A stretch of 64,000 nucleotides of DNA from an uncultured Clostridia bacterium (GTDB lineage: Bacteria; Bacillota; Clostridia; TANB77; CAG-508), in the NCBI GenBank assembly GCA_934130355.1, contig CAKOXV010000002.1, positions 34,880 through 98,879 of the forward strand, in the 5' to 3' direction. Below are positions 36,672-45,430 of this stretch, piece after piece (within the stretch, counting starts at the first letter, position 1; every line of letters begins with the position of its first letter). The notes under the pieces are model-generated. The model was not told the origin of the DNA and did not search any database. It saw nothing but the letters and a program-made list of their open reading frames with translations. A program made the position numbers and the translations under genes.

Positions 36672-37358
36672 TCACTCCTTTTTTAATTTTTCTTCAAGAG
36701 CTCTTTCTGCTTGTGATTTTCTTAAGTATAAAGGCATAAGAGATGTTTCAATTCCTTTTTTATAAGTTTCAAAACCGGCTAATCCTAGAGAATAACTACT
36801 CAAATCATTTTTGTCTATAAATAAACAGTTTTCTAAGTTGGATTTTAATAAGTCTTTATAAGCACTTGAACCATCACCAACGAAAGTGATAGAAGAACTA
36901 TAAGTTTTTAACAAAGAAATGGCTTCATCAATATTAGCAAATTTTGGTTCTTGACATTTAATATATTCATTATTTTCTAATTTAAATATACCTAAATAAA
37001 CATTATTATTTTTTGCATCTATTAAAGAACAAATAATTCCATTTTGTTTAACATTATATGCAAGTGCTTCTAAAGAATTAATGCCAACAGCTGGAATATC
37101 TAAACTATCTTGAAATGCAAGTACAGTAGCAACTCCGATACGAATTCCTGTGAATGAACCAGGACCTTTATCACAAACAAATAGATTTATATCTTTTAAA
37201 TTTAAATTTGATTCTGCTAAAACTTGTTCAATAATTGGCATAATTTTTTCAGAGTGATTTCTTGCATCACTGATTGTTATTTCTTTTATGCATTCTTTGT
37301 CTTCTAATATAGCAACAGTGCATAAATCACTTGCAGTATCTATACTTAAAATTTTCAT
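36672..37358 (-). CDS. tsaB: tRNA threonylcarbamoyladenosine biosynthesis protein TsaB
   Basis: Scaffold of the TsaB-TsaD-TsaE complex that makes t6A37 in ANN-decoding tRNAs. The N-terminus ILSIDTASDLCTVAIL and GPGSFTGIRIGVAT are diagnostic. 228 residues, normal. The AAGATGTGATAAA ribosome region precedes ATG. It is followed closely by rimI. Confidence 0.93.
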   Translation of the reverse strand: MKILSIDTASDLCTVAILEDKECIKEITISDARNHSEKIMPIIEQVLAESNLNLKDINLFVCDKGPGSFTGIRIGVATVLAFQDSLDIPAVGINSLEALAYNVKQNGIICSLIDAKNNNVYLGIFKLENNEYIKCQEPKFANIDEAISLLKTYSSSITFVGDGSSAYKDLLKSNLENCLFIDKNDLSSYSLGLAGFETYKKGIETSLMPLYLRKSQAERALEEKLKKE

Positions 37359-37479
37359 TTTATCACATCTTTCTCAAATAATATAGTAATTATACTATAT
37401 TTAACGAGATTTTTCAACAAAAATAGAAACAAATTGACAAATTTTACATAATATATAGTAGTACTGGAGGTGCTAAATT

Positions 37480-37737
37480 ATGGAACCAAATATTGAAATA
37501 TATTGCAAAAAAGATAACAAAAGAGATTGCTCTTGCTTATGGCTAATAGTAGCTGTAGTAGCAGTTGCTTTAGCATTTTTTGTAGGAGTATTAGTTGCAG
37601 CTTTAACAGAAATAATTGCTACTATAGGTGTAGGAGCAATAATAACATTAGTCATAGCTCTTGGAGTACTATTATTAATAGCTTTAATAAATGTTATATG
37701 TTGTAAAAAAAGATGCAGAAGAAGAGAATGTTGCTAG
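37480..37737 (+). CDS. Small membrane protein with Cys-rich ends
   Basis: 85 residues, not assigned to a family. The N-terminal IYCKKDNKRDCSC is followed by two long hydrophobic helices (Ala/Val/Ile-rich, about residues 20-72), and a basic Cys-rich tail (CCKKRCRRRECC). ATG follows TGGAGGTG. A palindromic terminator is just downstream. The layout suggests a small envelope protein, possibly spore- or stress-related. Confidence 0.65.
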   Translation: MEPNIEIYCKKDNKRDCSCLWLIVAVVAVALAFFVGVLVAALTEIIATIGVGAIITLVIALGVLLLIALINVICCKKRCRRRECC

Positions 37738-37748
37738 CAAAATAGAAT

Positions 37749-37778
37749 AAAGGGAAGAGGCAAAACTCTTCCCTTTTT
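37749..37778 (+). terminator. Terminator after the small membrane protein
   Basis: AAGGGAAGAG pairs with CTCTTCCCTTTTT. Confidence 0.92.
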
Positions 37779-37797
37779 GAGATATAAAGTAATTAGA

Positions 37798-39276
37798 CTA
37801 TAATATGATACAGATTAATCCACCAGATCCTTCATTAACAATACGTTCAAGTGTTTCTTGAAGTTTCATTTGAGCTTCTTCAGGCATTTTGGCAAGTTTT
37901 GCTTGAAGACCTTCATTAACAAGTTCATTTAAACTCTTTCCAAAGATATTAGAGCTCCATATACTTGTAGGATCATTTTCAAAGCCTGAAAGAAGATAAT
38001 TTACTAATTCTTCTGATTGCTTTTCTGAACCGACAATTGGAGAAACTTCAGTTTCAATATTAGCGCGTATTAAGTGTATAGAAGGTGCAGTTGCACGAAG
38101 CTTTACTCCAAAGCGAGAGCCTTGTTTTACCATTTCTGGTTCTTCTAAGACAAGCTCATCAATAGAAGGTGTAACAATACCATATCCTTTTGTTTTTACT
38201 TCTTCAAGTGCATAAGAAATCTTATCATATTTTTTCTTAGTAGAAGCTAGATTATCCATAATAGAGAATAATGAACCTTCATCTGTAATTTCTATGCCAG
38301 TCATTTGAGATAATACACTATAAAATAGTTCATCTTTTAATTGAATAGAAATACAAACTTTTCCGACACCTAACATAATATTATCTACAACTGTTTTTGA
38401 AATGATGTCTGTACTTGAAATTTTAGAAACACAATTAGAAACATCTTTTAATGCGGAAACATTTGTAAAAGCATCTTGAATTTGCTCGAATAATTTAGCT
38501 TTTAATGGATGTGAAAAGTCTAATCCATCAAGCCACTTTGGAAAAGTGATACTGATCTCTTCAACTGGAAATTCATAAAGTAAATTAGCAAACATTGAAT
38601 TGATATCATCTGCAGTTAGTTCTTCACAATTAATAGCCATAACTTTTGTATTATATTTATCAGATAATTGTATTGCTAATTCTCTTGCTTCAGGAGAAGA
38701 TGGATTAGCAGAATTCAATAAAATAATAAAAGGCTTATTAAGAGCACGAAGTTCACTAACAACACGTTCCTCAGCTTTTATATAATCATTACGAGGAATG
38801 TCAGTAATAGAACCATCAGTTGTAATCAAAATTCCAATTGTAGAATGTTCTTCAATAACTTTTTTTGTGCCAATTTCAGCAGCAGTTTCAAAAGGAATTT
38901 CTTCATCAGACCAAGGTGTTTTAACCATCCTTGGCATATCATCTTCCAAATATCCGATTGCATTGTCAACTAAATACCCAACGCAATCAACTAAACGAGT
39001 TTTTAATTTTAAATTTTTATCTATTGTAATTTCAACAGCCTCATTAGGAACGAACTTTGGCTCAGTTGTCATGATAGTACGACCGCCAGCACTTTGTGGC
39101 AATTCGTCTTTTGCTCTTTCTTTTTTGTATTCATTATCTATATTTGGAATTACGAGCAAATCCATAAATTTTTTAATGAAAGTAGATTTTCCAGTTCTTA
39201 CAGGACCGACAACTCCAATATAAATGTCACCATCAGTTCGTTTGGCTATATCTTGATATAAGCCTACATTTTCCAT
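37798..39276 (-). CDS. spoIVA: Stage IV sporulation protein A
   Basis: Coat basement-layer ATPase that polymerises around the forespore. The NTPase domain begins with GDIYIGVVGPVRTGKSTFI (Walker A GPVRTGKS), followed by QSAGGRTIMTTEPKFVP and the DCVGYLVDNAIGY switch region. A C-terminal domain of about 100 residues follows. The length of 492 is the usual SpoIVA size. Preceded by TAGGAGG. A late-sporulation (SigE) promoter is expected but I did not identify one confidently. Confidence 0.96.
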   Translation of the reverse strand: MENVGLYQDIAKRTDGDIYIGVVGPVRTGKSTFIKKFMDLLVIPNIDNEYKKERAKDELPQSAGGRTIMTTEPKFVPNEAVEITIDKNLKLKTRLVDCVGYLVDNAIGYLEDDMPRMVKTPWSDEEIPFETAAEIGTKKVIEEHSTIGILITTDGSITDIPRNDYIKAEERVVSELRALNKPFIILLNSANPSSPEARELAIQLSDKYNTKVMAINCEELTADDINSMFANLLYEFPVEEISITFPKWLDGLDFSHPLKAKLFEQIQDAFTNVSALKDVSNCVSKISSTDIISKTVVDNIMLGVGKVCISIQLKDELFYSVLSQMTGIEITDEGSLFSIMDNLASTKKKYDKISYALEEVKTKGYGIVTPSIDELVLEEPEMVKQGSRFGVKLRATAPSIHLIRANIETEVSPIVGSEKQSEELVNYLLSGFENDPTSIWSSNIFGKSLNELVNEGLQAKLAKMPEEAQMKLQETLERIVNEGSGGLICIIL

Positions 39277-39462
39277 CTATAATACCTCCTAGCTAGACAA
39301 ACTTTTATTAATATATATGGAGTAATTCTTAATATTATGACAGGAAAAATAAAAAAGCTTGCTAAACTTTAACAAATATGATAGAATAGGAATATTGAAT
39401 TTCATATAATACAGAAAGAATGTTAAAAAAACAAGAAAGACACGAGAAAGGAATGAAGTGAA

Positions 39463-40704
39463 GTGGATAAGAAACAAGAAGCGATTGAGCTTTTAAAAGA
39501 GTACAAACAAGACCATGTAATAAGATTATTAGAAAAATTAGATAATAAAAAACAAAATGAATTAATAGAACAAATAAATACAATTGATTTACATCAAATA
39601 ATGGAACTATATAATAATACAAAAAAAGAAATAGAATTTAAAGAAAGTAAAATAGAACCATTAAAATATTTAGACAAGGCAAAACTTACAGAAAATCAAA
39701 TGAAAAAATTTACTCAATTAGGAGAAGAAACTGTAAAAGCTGGTGAATATGCTGTTGTTACAATGGCAGGGGGCCAAGGAACAAGACTTGGACATCAAGG
39801 TCCAAAAGGTACATTTAAATTAGATGTATATGGTAAAGGAAAATATTTATTTGAAATTTTAGCAGAAAATTTAAAAGAAGCAGAACAAAAATATGGTGTT
39901 ACAATTCCATGGTACATAATGACAAGTAAAGAAAACAATGCAGAAACAGTTGATTTTTTAGAAAAAAATAATTATTTTGGTTATCCAAAAAAAGCTGTAA
40001 CTATATTTACTCAAAGTGAATTACCATTAGTTGATACAGAAGGAAAATTACTTATTGGAAAAGATTATAAAATAAGAGAAGCTTCAGACGGTAATGGTGG
40101 AACATATTCATCACTTAGAGCAAGTGGATGTTTAGCAGACATGAAAAGAAAAGGTATAAAATGGATATTTATAGGAAGTGTAGATAATGCCTTATTAAAA
40201 ATGGTTGATGTTGTATTACTGGGAGTTGCAAAATCTCAAAATGTACAAATTGCATCAAAATCAGTTGTAAAAGTTGCACCAAGCGAAAGAGTAGGTGTTT
40301 TTTGCAAAATGAATGGGCATCCAAAAGTTATTGAATACACAGAATTACCTAAAAAAATGGCAGAACAAAGAGATAAAAATGGTGAATTAAAATATGGCGA
40401 ATCACATATTATGTGTAATTTATATACAATAGATGCTATAGAAAAAATCAGTAATGAACCATTAATGTACCATTGTGCACTAAAAAAGAATTCTTATATA
40501 GATGAAAATGGTAAAGAAGTTATTCCAGAAGAACCAAATTCATATAAATTCGAATCATTTATCTTTGATGCTTTTGAATTTTTTGATAACATAGCTATTC
40601 TTAGAGGAAAACGTGAAGATGATTTTGCACCTGTAAAAAATAAAGAAGGTGTTGATAGTCCAAAGACAGCAAAAGAGTTATACGAAAAATTCTGGAATAA
40701 ATAA
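39463..40704 (+). CDS. UDP-sugar pyrophosphorylase, UAP/UGP eukaryotic-type fold
   Basis: Nucleotidyltransferase of the UDPGP type 1 family (UDP-GlcNAc/UDP-glucose pyrophosphorylase). It has the nucleotide-binding signature MAGGQGTRLGHQGPKGTF near residue 105, DGNGGTYSSL and the NALLKMVD region. GTG start after GAAAGG, because no ATG fits. 413 residues. The next gene, 53 bases on, encodes a left-handed beta-helix transferase, so together they resemble a split UDP-GlcNAc pathway, acetyl transfer plus uridylylation. Confidence 0.85.
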   Translation: MDKKQEAIELLKEYKQDHVIRLLEKLDNKKQNELIEQINTIDLHQIMELYNNTKKEIEFKESKIEPLKYLDKAKLTENQMKKFTQLGEETVKAGEYAVVTMAGGQGTRLGHQGPKGTFKLDVYGKGKYLFEILAENLKEAEQKYGVTIPWYIMTSKENNAETVDFLEKNNYFGYPKKAVTIFTQSELPLVDTEGKLLIGKDYKIREASDGNGGTYSSLRASGCLADMKRKGIKWIFIGSVDNALLKMVDVVLLGVAKSQNVQIASKSVVKVAPSERVGVFCKMNGHPKVIEYTELPKKMAEQRDKNGELKYGESHIMCNLYTIDAIEKISNEPLMYHCALKKNSYIDENGKEVIPEEPNSYKFESFIFDAFEFFDNIAILRGKREDDFAPVKNKEGVDSPKTAKELYEKFWNK

Positions 40705-40750
40705 AATGAAAAGGACCGTCCCCATTTTGCCACCATTTTTTACAAGGAGG
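40700..40750. repeat. REP-like repeat, opposite strand of the one near 3.9 kb
   Basis: GAAAAGGACCGTCCCCATTTT is complementary to the core at 3889-3910. It lies between the uridylyltransferase and the beta-helix gene and ends shortly before the latter's ribosome site. Confidence 0.5.
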
Positions 40751-40757
40751 ATTAAAT

Positions 40758-41423
40758 ATGGAAGAATGTAAAACACATAATTTATATAATTTAGAAGAAA
40801 CTATTGCAAAAGAATTATTAGAGGATTCAGAATATCCATGGGAAGTTTTACCTAAAATAAGTGAATTTATAGTAAAATTAGGTTGCAAACTTAATCCTGA
40901 AATATATGAATTGAAAGGTGAAAATATATGGATAGCAAAAAGTGCAAAAGTAATGCCATCAGCATATATTAAAGGACCAGCAATAATTGGTGAGAATGCA
41001 GAAATAAGACATTGTGCATTTATCAGAGGAAATGCTATTATAGGAAATAATGCAGTTGTAGGAAATTCAACAGAATTAAAAAATGTAATTTTATTTAATA
41101 ATGTTCAAGTACCACATTATAATTATGTAGGTGATTCAATATTAGGATATAAATCTCATTTAGGAGCAGGAGCAATTACATCAAATGTAAAATCTGATAA
41201 GAAACTTGTTATTGTAAAAAACAAGTCAGAAAAAATTGAAACAGGTTTGAAAAAATTTGGAGCAATGGTAGCAGACAATGTTGAGGTTGGATGTGGAAGT
41301 GTATTAAACCCAGGAACTGTTATTGGAAAAAATACTAATATTTATCCATTATCTTCTGTAAGAGGAGTTGTACCAAAAAACTCTATTTATAAAAAACAAA
41401 ATGAAATAGTTAACAAAAAATAA
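40758..41423 (+). CDS. Left-handed beta-helix acyl/acetyltransferase
   Basis: 221 residues with hexapeptide repeats (for example IIGENAEIRHCAFIRGNAII), the fold of GlmU C-terminal and related sugar acetyltransferases. The motif NYVGDSILGYKSHLGAGAIT is close to GlmU's acetyltransferase region, and GCGSVLNPGTVIGKNTNIYP follows. Paired with the pyrophosphorylase gene before it. An AAGGAGG site precedes ATG. Confidence 0.82.
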   Translation: MEECKTHNLYNLEETIAKELLEDSEYPWEVLPKISEFIVKLGCKLNPEIYELKGENIWIAKSAKVMPSAYIKGPAIIGENAEIRHCAFIRGNAIIGNNAVVGNSTELKNVILFNNVQVPHYNYVGDSILGYKSHLGAGAITSNVKSDKKLVIVKNKSEKIETGLKKFGAMVADNVEVGCGSVLNPGTVIGKNTNIYPLSSVRGVVPKNSIYKKQNEIVNKK

Positions 41424-41516
41424 AAAAGAAAAATATAACTATCAAGTAAAGTCAAAATTCACATTAAAAAACAGAATGTATTTTGGCAACAATATAGTTA
41501 TATTTTTCTTTTTATT
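41421..41516. terminator. Large hairpin, bidirectional terminator
   Basis: AAAAAGAAAAATATAACTA pairs with TAGTTATATTTTTCTTTTT across a ~55-base loop that has its own stem (AAAATTCACATT / GAATGTATTTTG). The genes on both sides end here. Confidence 0.7.
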
Positions 41517-41524
41517 CATTTAAA

Positions 41525-41899
41525 TTACATTTGTTGGTTGCCTGGTATAAAGTAATCAACTACACCGTAAATTAAAGCACCAATTATAGCTGCAACCCAA
41601 GAAATTGAATAACCAGCTACAAAAAATTGTGTAAAATATAGAACAATAGCTGCTAATGCAAATCCAACAAATCCTTTACCAAATGGACTAGCGTGTAAGC
41701 CTGTAAACTTAATTATTAAGTAATCCATTATAGTTAAAACTATTGCTGCAAGAGCTAAAGACCATATATTGTTTATAGTAAAATTTGGTGTAAAAAATGC
41801 TGTAATTGCTAAAACTATAGCAGCTGTAATTAATCTACCAACAATTTGCCAAACCGTAGAAGCACCAGTAGTACTATTACTTTGAGTATTATTTGACAT
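41525..41899 (-). CDS. Small membrane protein, phage-holin-4-type family
   Basis: 124 residues starting at the ATG at 41899 (MSNNTQ), which has a strong AAGGAGG 8 bases upstream. The longer frame to 41983 adds unrelated residues and is rejected. Four membrane helices fill most of the sequence. It resembles the chromosomal membrane family named after a phage holin (Phage_holin_4_2/DUF2512-like). No link with the prophage 1.3 kb away is apparent. Confidence 0.7.
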   Translation of the reverse strand: MSNNTQSNSTTGASTVWQIVGRLITAAIVLAITAFFTPNFTINNIWSLALAAIVLTIMDYLIIKFTGLHASPFGKGFVGFALAAIVLYFTQFFVAGYSISWVAAIIGALIYGVVDYFIPGNQQM

Positions 41900-42050
41900 A
41901 TCAAAAACCTCCTTATTTTTTATATACGTTAATTTTTTCAAGGTTACATCAATATTATTTACAACAAAAAAATAATTATGCAAAAATCGTATAATTGACT
42001 AAAAAATGCGAAAAATAAAATTGATATTTTTAACAAATAGGAGGAAAACA

Positions 42051-42731
42051 ATGTTAATTACATTTTTTAGAGCAATAGTGTTATACATATTAGTACTAAT
42101 AGTAATGAGATTAATGGGAAAAAGAGAAATAGGACAAATGCAACCATTTGAACTAGCGATATCAATTATGATTGCAGATTTAGCAACAATACCAATGACA
42201 GAAACAGGAATACCAATATCAAATGGAATAGTTGCAATATTAGGACTATTATTAATGCATTTAATAATATCAATGTTAAATATAAAAAGTACAAAAGCAA
42301 GAGAAGTAATATGTGGAAAACCAACAATTTTAATATATAGAGGTAAAATTGTTCAAAAGGCATTAAAAAAGGAAAGATTTACAATAAATGAATTAGAAGA
42401 AAGATTAAGAGGAAATAACATTTTTAATATTGGAGATGTAGAATATGCAATATTAGAAACAAGTGGACAAGTGACTGTAATTCCAAAACCTAATAAAAGA
42501 AATACTATACCAGAAGACTTTAATATAGAACCTAAATATGAAGGAATTCCCTATGATTTAATTGTTGATGGAAAAGTTATGTATAAGAATTTAGAAAAAT
42601 TAGGAAAGAACTATGTGTGGCTACAAAAGCAAACTGAAAAATTTGGAATAAAACCAGAAGAAGCACTAATTGCAACAATTGATGGAGATAACCAATTTTT
42701 TTGTCAACCATTAGAAAAGGAGAAAAAATAA
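42051..42731 (+). CDS. DUF421 (YetF-type) membrane protein
   Basis: 226 residues. Three N-terminal helices and the motif YILVLIVMRLMGKREIGQMQPFELAISIMIADLATIPM are diagnostic; a cytoplasmic YetF-like domain follows (CGKPTILIYRGKI). The ATG at 42051 follows AGGAGG; the longer frame from 42006 does not. The stop shares a base with the next start (TAATG). Members are often sporulation- or stress-induced, with no proven reaction. Confidence 0.88.
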   Translation: MLITFFRAIVLYILVLIVMRLMGKREIGQMQPFELAISIMIADLATIPMTETGIPISNGIVAILGLLLMHLIISMLNIKSTKAREVICGKPTILIYRGKIVQKALKKERFTINELEERLRGNNIFNIGDVEYAILETSGQVTVIPKPNKRNTIPEDFNIEPKYEGIPYDLIVDGKVMYKNLEKLGKNYVWLQKQTEKFGIKPEEALIATIDGDNQFFCQPLEKEKK

Positions 42732-43114
42732 TGTTTAAAGAAACAATAATAAGTATAATTATAGTAATAAGTATATTTTCAATAGATATATTTACTCAAA
42801 AATATACAAATAAAGCAGTTAGTGAAGTGACAACAACATTTTCAGAACTAAAGACAGGACTTTTAAACAAAAATCAAGATGATATAAAAAACAAAGTAAA
42901 TGAAGTTGATGAAAAGTGGAGTAGTGTTCATGATAAACTTGCTTATTATATTGAACATGATGAACTTGAAAAAGTAGATACTGCTATTGTAACTATGAAA
43001 GCTAATATAGAAACGGAAGATTTTTCATCTGCAGTAGCAGAACTTGATGCAGGAAAATTTGTACTAGAGCATATACAAGAAAAATATGCATTTAATCTAA
43101 AAAATGTATTTTAA
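42731..43114 (+). CDS. DUF4363 membrane-anchored protein
   Basis: 127 residues: one N-terminal helix (IISIIIVISIFSIDIF) and an extracytoplasmic four-helix-like domain with WSSVHDKLAYYIEHDELEKVD, the DUF4363 signature. It starts inside the DUF421 stop, a pair found together in many Firmicutes. Function unknown; the two probably act as one membrane unit. Confidence 0.85.
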   Translation: MFKETIISIIIVISIFSIDIFTQKYTNKAVSEVTTTFSELKTGLLNKNQDDIKNKVNEVDEKWSSVHDKLAYYIEHDELEKVDTAIVTMKANIETEDFSSAVAELDAGKFVLEHIQEKYAFNLKNVF

Positions 43115-43156
43115 ACTTGATTTTCTAATAAATATATATTATAATTCATATAGTTT

Positions 43157-43232
43157 GCTTCCATAGCTCAGTAGGTAGAGTGCAGCCTTGGTAAGGCTGA
43201 GGTCACGGGTTCAATTCCCGTTGGAAGCTCCA
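43157..43232 (+). tRNA. tRNA-Thr (anticodon GGT), prophage attachment locus
   Basis: Cloverleaf: acceptor GCTTCCA / TGGAAGC, D arm GCTC...GAGT, anticodon stem CAGCC / GGCTG with loop TTGGTAA (anticodon GGT), T arm ACGGG TTCAATT CCCGT and an encoded CCA. The anticodon reads ACC/ACT. A prophage integrase gene faces it 109 bases downstream, so the 3' part of this tRNA is probably the attB/attL core. Confidence 0.93.
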
Positions 43233-43340
43233 ACACAAAAACCAGCAAGTAGCTTGATTTTAACTATTTACTGGCTTTTACTATTTTTAAATTTTTGTTC
43301 CAATTTGTCTATTTTGTCCGATGTTTCTAAAAAAAGGTGG

Positions 43341-44447
43341 TCAAAAAGTGGTCAGAATTTTTGATGAAATATAATTGTTGATTAATTCAGTTGCATTTTC
43401 TCTTTCTTCATCCAAATGAGTATAAATATCATAAACCATATCAGCAGAAGAGTGTCCCATTAGTTCTTGTGCTTTTTTTATTTTTACACCGGCATAATAT
43501 AACATTGTGCAGTATGAATGTCTTAGTTGATAATATGAAAACTTGATTTTTTCATCTTCATTTGTGATAGTTTTATTCAATTCATTTAAGAAAGAACTTA
43601 AATGAGTTTTTAATGCTTGTTTTGTTAGCATTGAGTATTTATCTGTTTCTTTTGTGAAAAGGTATTGAATTTTATTTTTAACACGATAATCAATTTCTTT
43701 TTTTAATGAATCAGTTAAAAAATTAGGAATGGGAATTTTTCTATTTTTTAAGTTTTTGGTAGCTTTTATTTGGGGTTGATTCTGAGCAAGAGAAACAGCT
43801 TTATTTATATTTAAAAGGTTATTTTCTAAATCTACATCAGCTACAGTTAAGGCAACGGCTTCTTCTGGTCTTATACCACAGTATCTCAATAATAATATAA
43901 ATAAACCATACTTATGACTTTTGGCACATTCAACAACTTTAGAGTCTTCATATTGTGTTAAAGGTTTTCTTTCAGTTTTAGGAAATTTTACAGCTTTTAT
44001 TCCATTTGCAACATTTTTATCTATAATATCATTATTTACAGCATCTTCTAAAATTCTTTTACATTCTGCTATTGTTCTATTTGTGATATCTGTATATCCA
44101 TCTTTTAGCATATTTGATTGTATTTCTTGTATTTGATATCTTTTTAAATTTCTTAGTTTTACATTTCCGATATATTTATTAATATGTTTCAATCTATTTT
44201 GGACACTATTTTGAGTTGCTACTTCTTTTATAGAAATGTTAATATCAAACCATTTATCTGCATATTGTTTAAACGTTATGTCAGAAAAAGATTGAGACAT
44301 CCCTTTTATTTTTTTGTAATTTATTTCTGTGATTTTGTTATCTAATTCTTCAGCTGTTTTGGCTATTATATATTTTTTTACTCCATCAACAACAACTGAT
44401 GTTTGATATCTGCCATCTTTTCTTTTCTTGTATTTTGTTTTTGACAT
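43341..44447 (-). CDS. int: Phage tyrosine integrase
   Basis: 368 residues. N-terminal arm-binding domain (KRKDGRYQTSVVV), core-binding SAM-like domain (FKQYADKWFDI) and catalytic domain. The first catalytic Arg is in YCGIRPEEAV, the second is in QLRHSYCT, a His in LMGHSS, and the nucleophile Tyr in VYDIYTHLDEE. The box II motif reads YYQLRH rather than HDLRH, a tolerated variant. It points toward the tRNA from inside the prophage. Confidence 0.95.
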   Translation of the reverse strand: MSKTKYKKRKDGRYQTSVVVDGVKKYIIAKTAEELDNKITEINYKKIKGMSQSFSDITFKQYADKWFDINISIKEVATQNSVQNRLKHINKYIGNVKLRNLKRYQIQEIQSNMLKDGYTDITNRTIAECKRILEDAVNNDIIDKNVANGIKAVKFPKTERKPLTQYEDSKVVECAKSHKYGLFILLLRYCGIRPEEAVALTVADVDLENNLLNINKAVSLAQNQPQIKATKNLKNRKIPIPNFLTDSLKKEIDYRVKNKIQYLFTKETDKYSMLTKQALKTHLSSFLNELNKTITNEDEKIKFSYYQLRHSYCTMLYYAGVKIKKAQELMGHSSADMVYDIYTHLDEERENATELINNYISSKILTTF

Positions 44448-44492
44448 AATGTACCTCCTAAAAAAATAAGATAAGTTTATAATAACTTATCT

Positions 44493-44913
44493 TTAGTATA
44501 TAAAACCATATTTTTCTGTATAGAAATTTATTGCATTTTGCATATATTGAACTGTAACATCAAAATAATCAGCAAGAGCGTAAACTGTATTAATTCCGTT
44601 TTAAAATAGCTAATTTTAGTTTTTCAAAAGGAATAAGAGCATAGTAGCTCCATTTTTTGGCACGATATTCTTGCTTATCAATTAAAATTTGATCTTTGGT
44701 GTTTACAGGATATGTTGCATCCATATAATAATGACCGAGTTCTTCAGATAACACGCATTTTTCATCAATACTTGTGTTTAATTCAGAATAATTAAGTGCA
44801 ATTGCATTTATTTTATCTATATTCAAAAATATACCATAAGCATTTTCGATATACCAATCGTATATTTTTATATTTTCTTTTTCTGCTAAATTATATAAAT
44901 TACTTAGATTCAT
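44493..44913 (-). CDS. ImmA/IrrE-type metallopeptidase, C-terminal part read after a +1 shift at CGG
   Basis: ImmA-type proteases cleave phage repressors on DNA damage. The N-terminal frame has the motif CVLSEELGHYYMDATYP (with EELGH in place of HELGH, as in many clostridial phage forms). It then reads AILK and meets CGG at 44598-44596, after which the unshifted frame stops at once (44590). Skipping the C gives AILK-G-INTVYALADYF...VQYMQNAINFY and a stop at 44493, which is the usual end of this family. Total 139 residues with the shift. The repressor lies two genes upstream. Confidence in the merged gene is high; how it is translated is the open question. Confidence 0.85.
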
Positions 44914-44935
44914 TTTTTATCTCCAACTTAAAAGA

Positions 44936-45430
44936 TTAATGACAAACTTTACAAGCTTGTCTGCCTTCAGAGAGTGCTTGTTTCAATGTTATTTGGTGTC
45001 CTTTTCCTTTTAAAGTTCTACAACCTTGAACATGATATTTTTTTCCCGTTTCACCAACCCAAACAGTTTCAGAGTTGTCCTCAGATGATTGTGTAGATAT
45101 AGCAGTAGAGTTTGTTTTTTGACTTCCTGCATTTTCTGTCGTTTGTTGTGATTGACTGCCACTATCTTTTAGCTTTTGATTTTCGATTTCAAGATTTTCT
45201 TTTTCTTGTTTTAGTTCTGTATTTTCACTTTCTAAATTTTTATTTTGTTTTTCTAAATTTAAACTAGATGCTTCAAGGGAAGATATTTTTTCTTTCAACT
45301 CTTCAATTTCATTAGAATTATCGCTACCTAATGCTAATAAGCAAAAAAACAATGATATAGATAAAATAACAATAGCAATATTTTTTTTATCATTCCAAAA
45401 GTCTTTTTTCACGTTTTGATTTTTATTCAT
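44936..45430 (-). CDS. Coiled-coil membrane protein with Ada-like Cys/His C-terminal motif
   Basis: 164 residues from the ATG at 45430 (gag-g site inside the upstream gene). One membrane helix near residues 18-36, a 60-residue leucine coiled coil, a Ser/Thr/Gln linker, and a C-terminal HVQGCRTLKGKGHQIT...ACKVCH box. That box resembles the metal-binding segment found at the end of many secreted or membrane proteins. Position between ImmA and the repressor is typical of prophage lysogeny cargo. Function unknown. Confidence 0.65.
   Translation of the reverse strand: MNKNQNVKKDFWNDKKNIAIVILSISLFFCLLALGSDNSNEIEELKEKISSLEASSLNLEKQNKNLESENTELKQEKENLEIENQKLKDSGSQSQQTTENAGSQKTNSTAISTQSSEDNSETVWVGETGKKYHVQGCRTLKGKGHQITLKQALSEGRQACKVCH

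Noticed and set aside
41525..41899. Holin belonging to the prophage
   Set aside because: It lies outside the tRNA-bounded prophage among chromosomal genes and resembles chromosomal membrane families that merely share the name.
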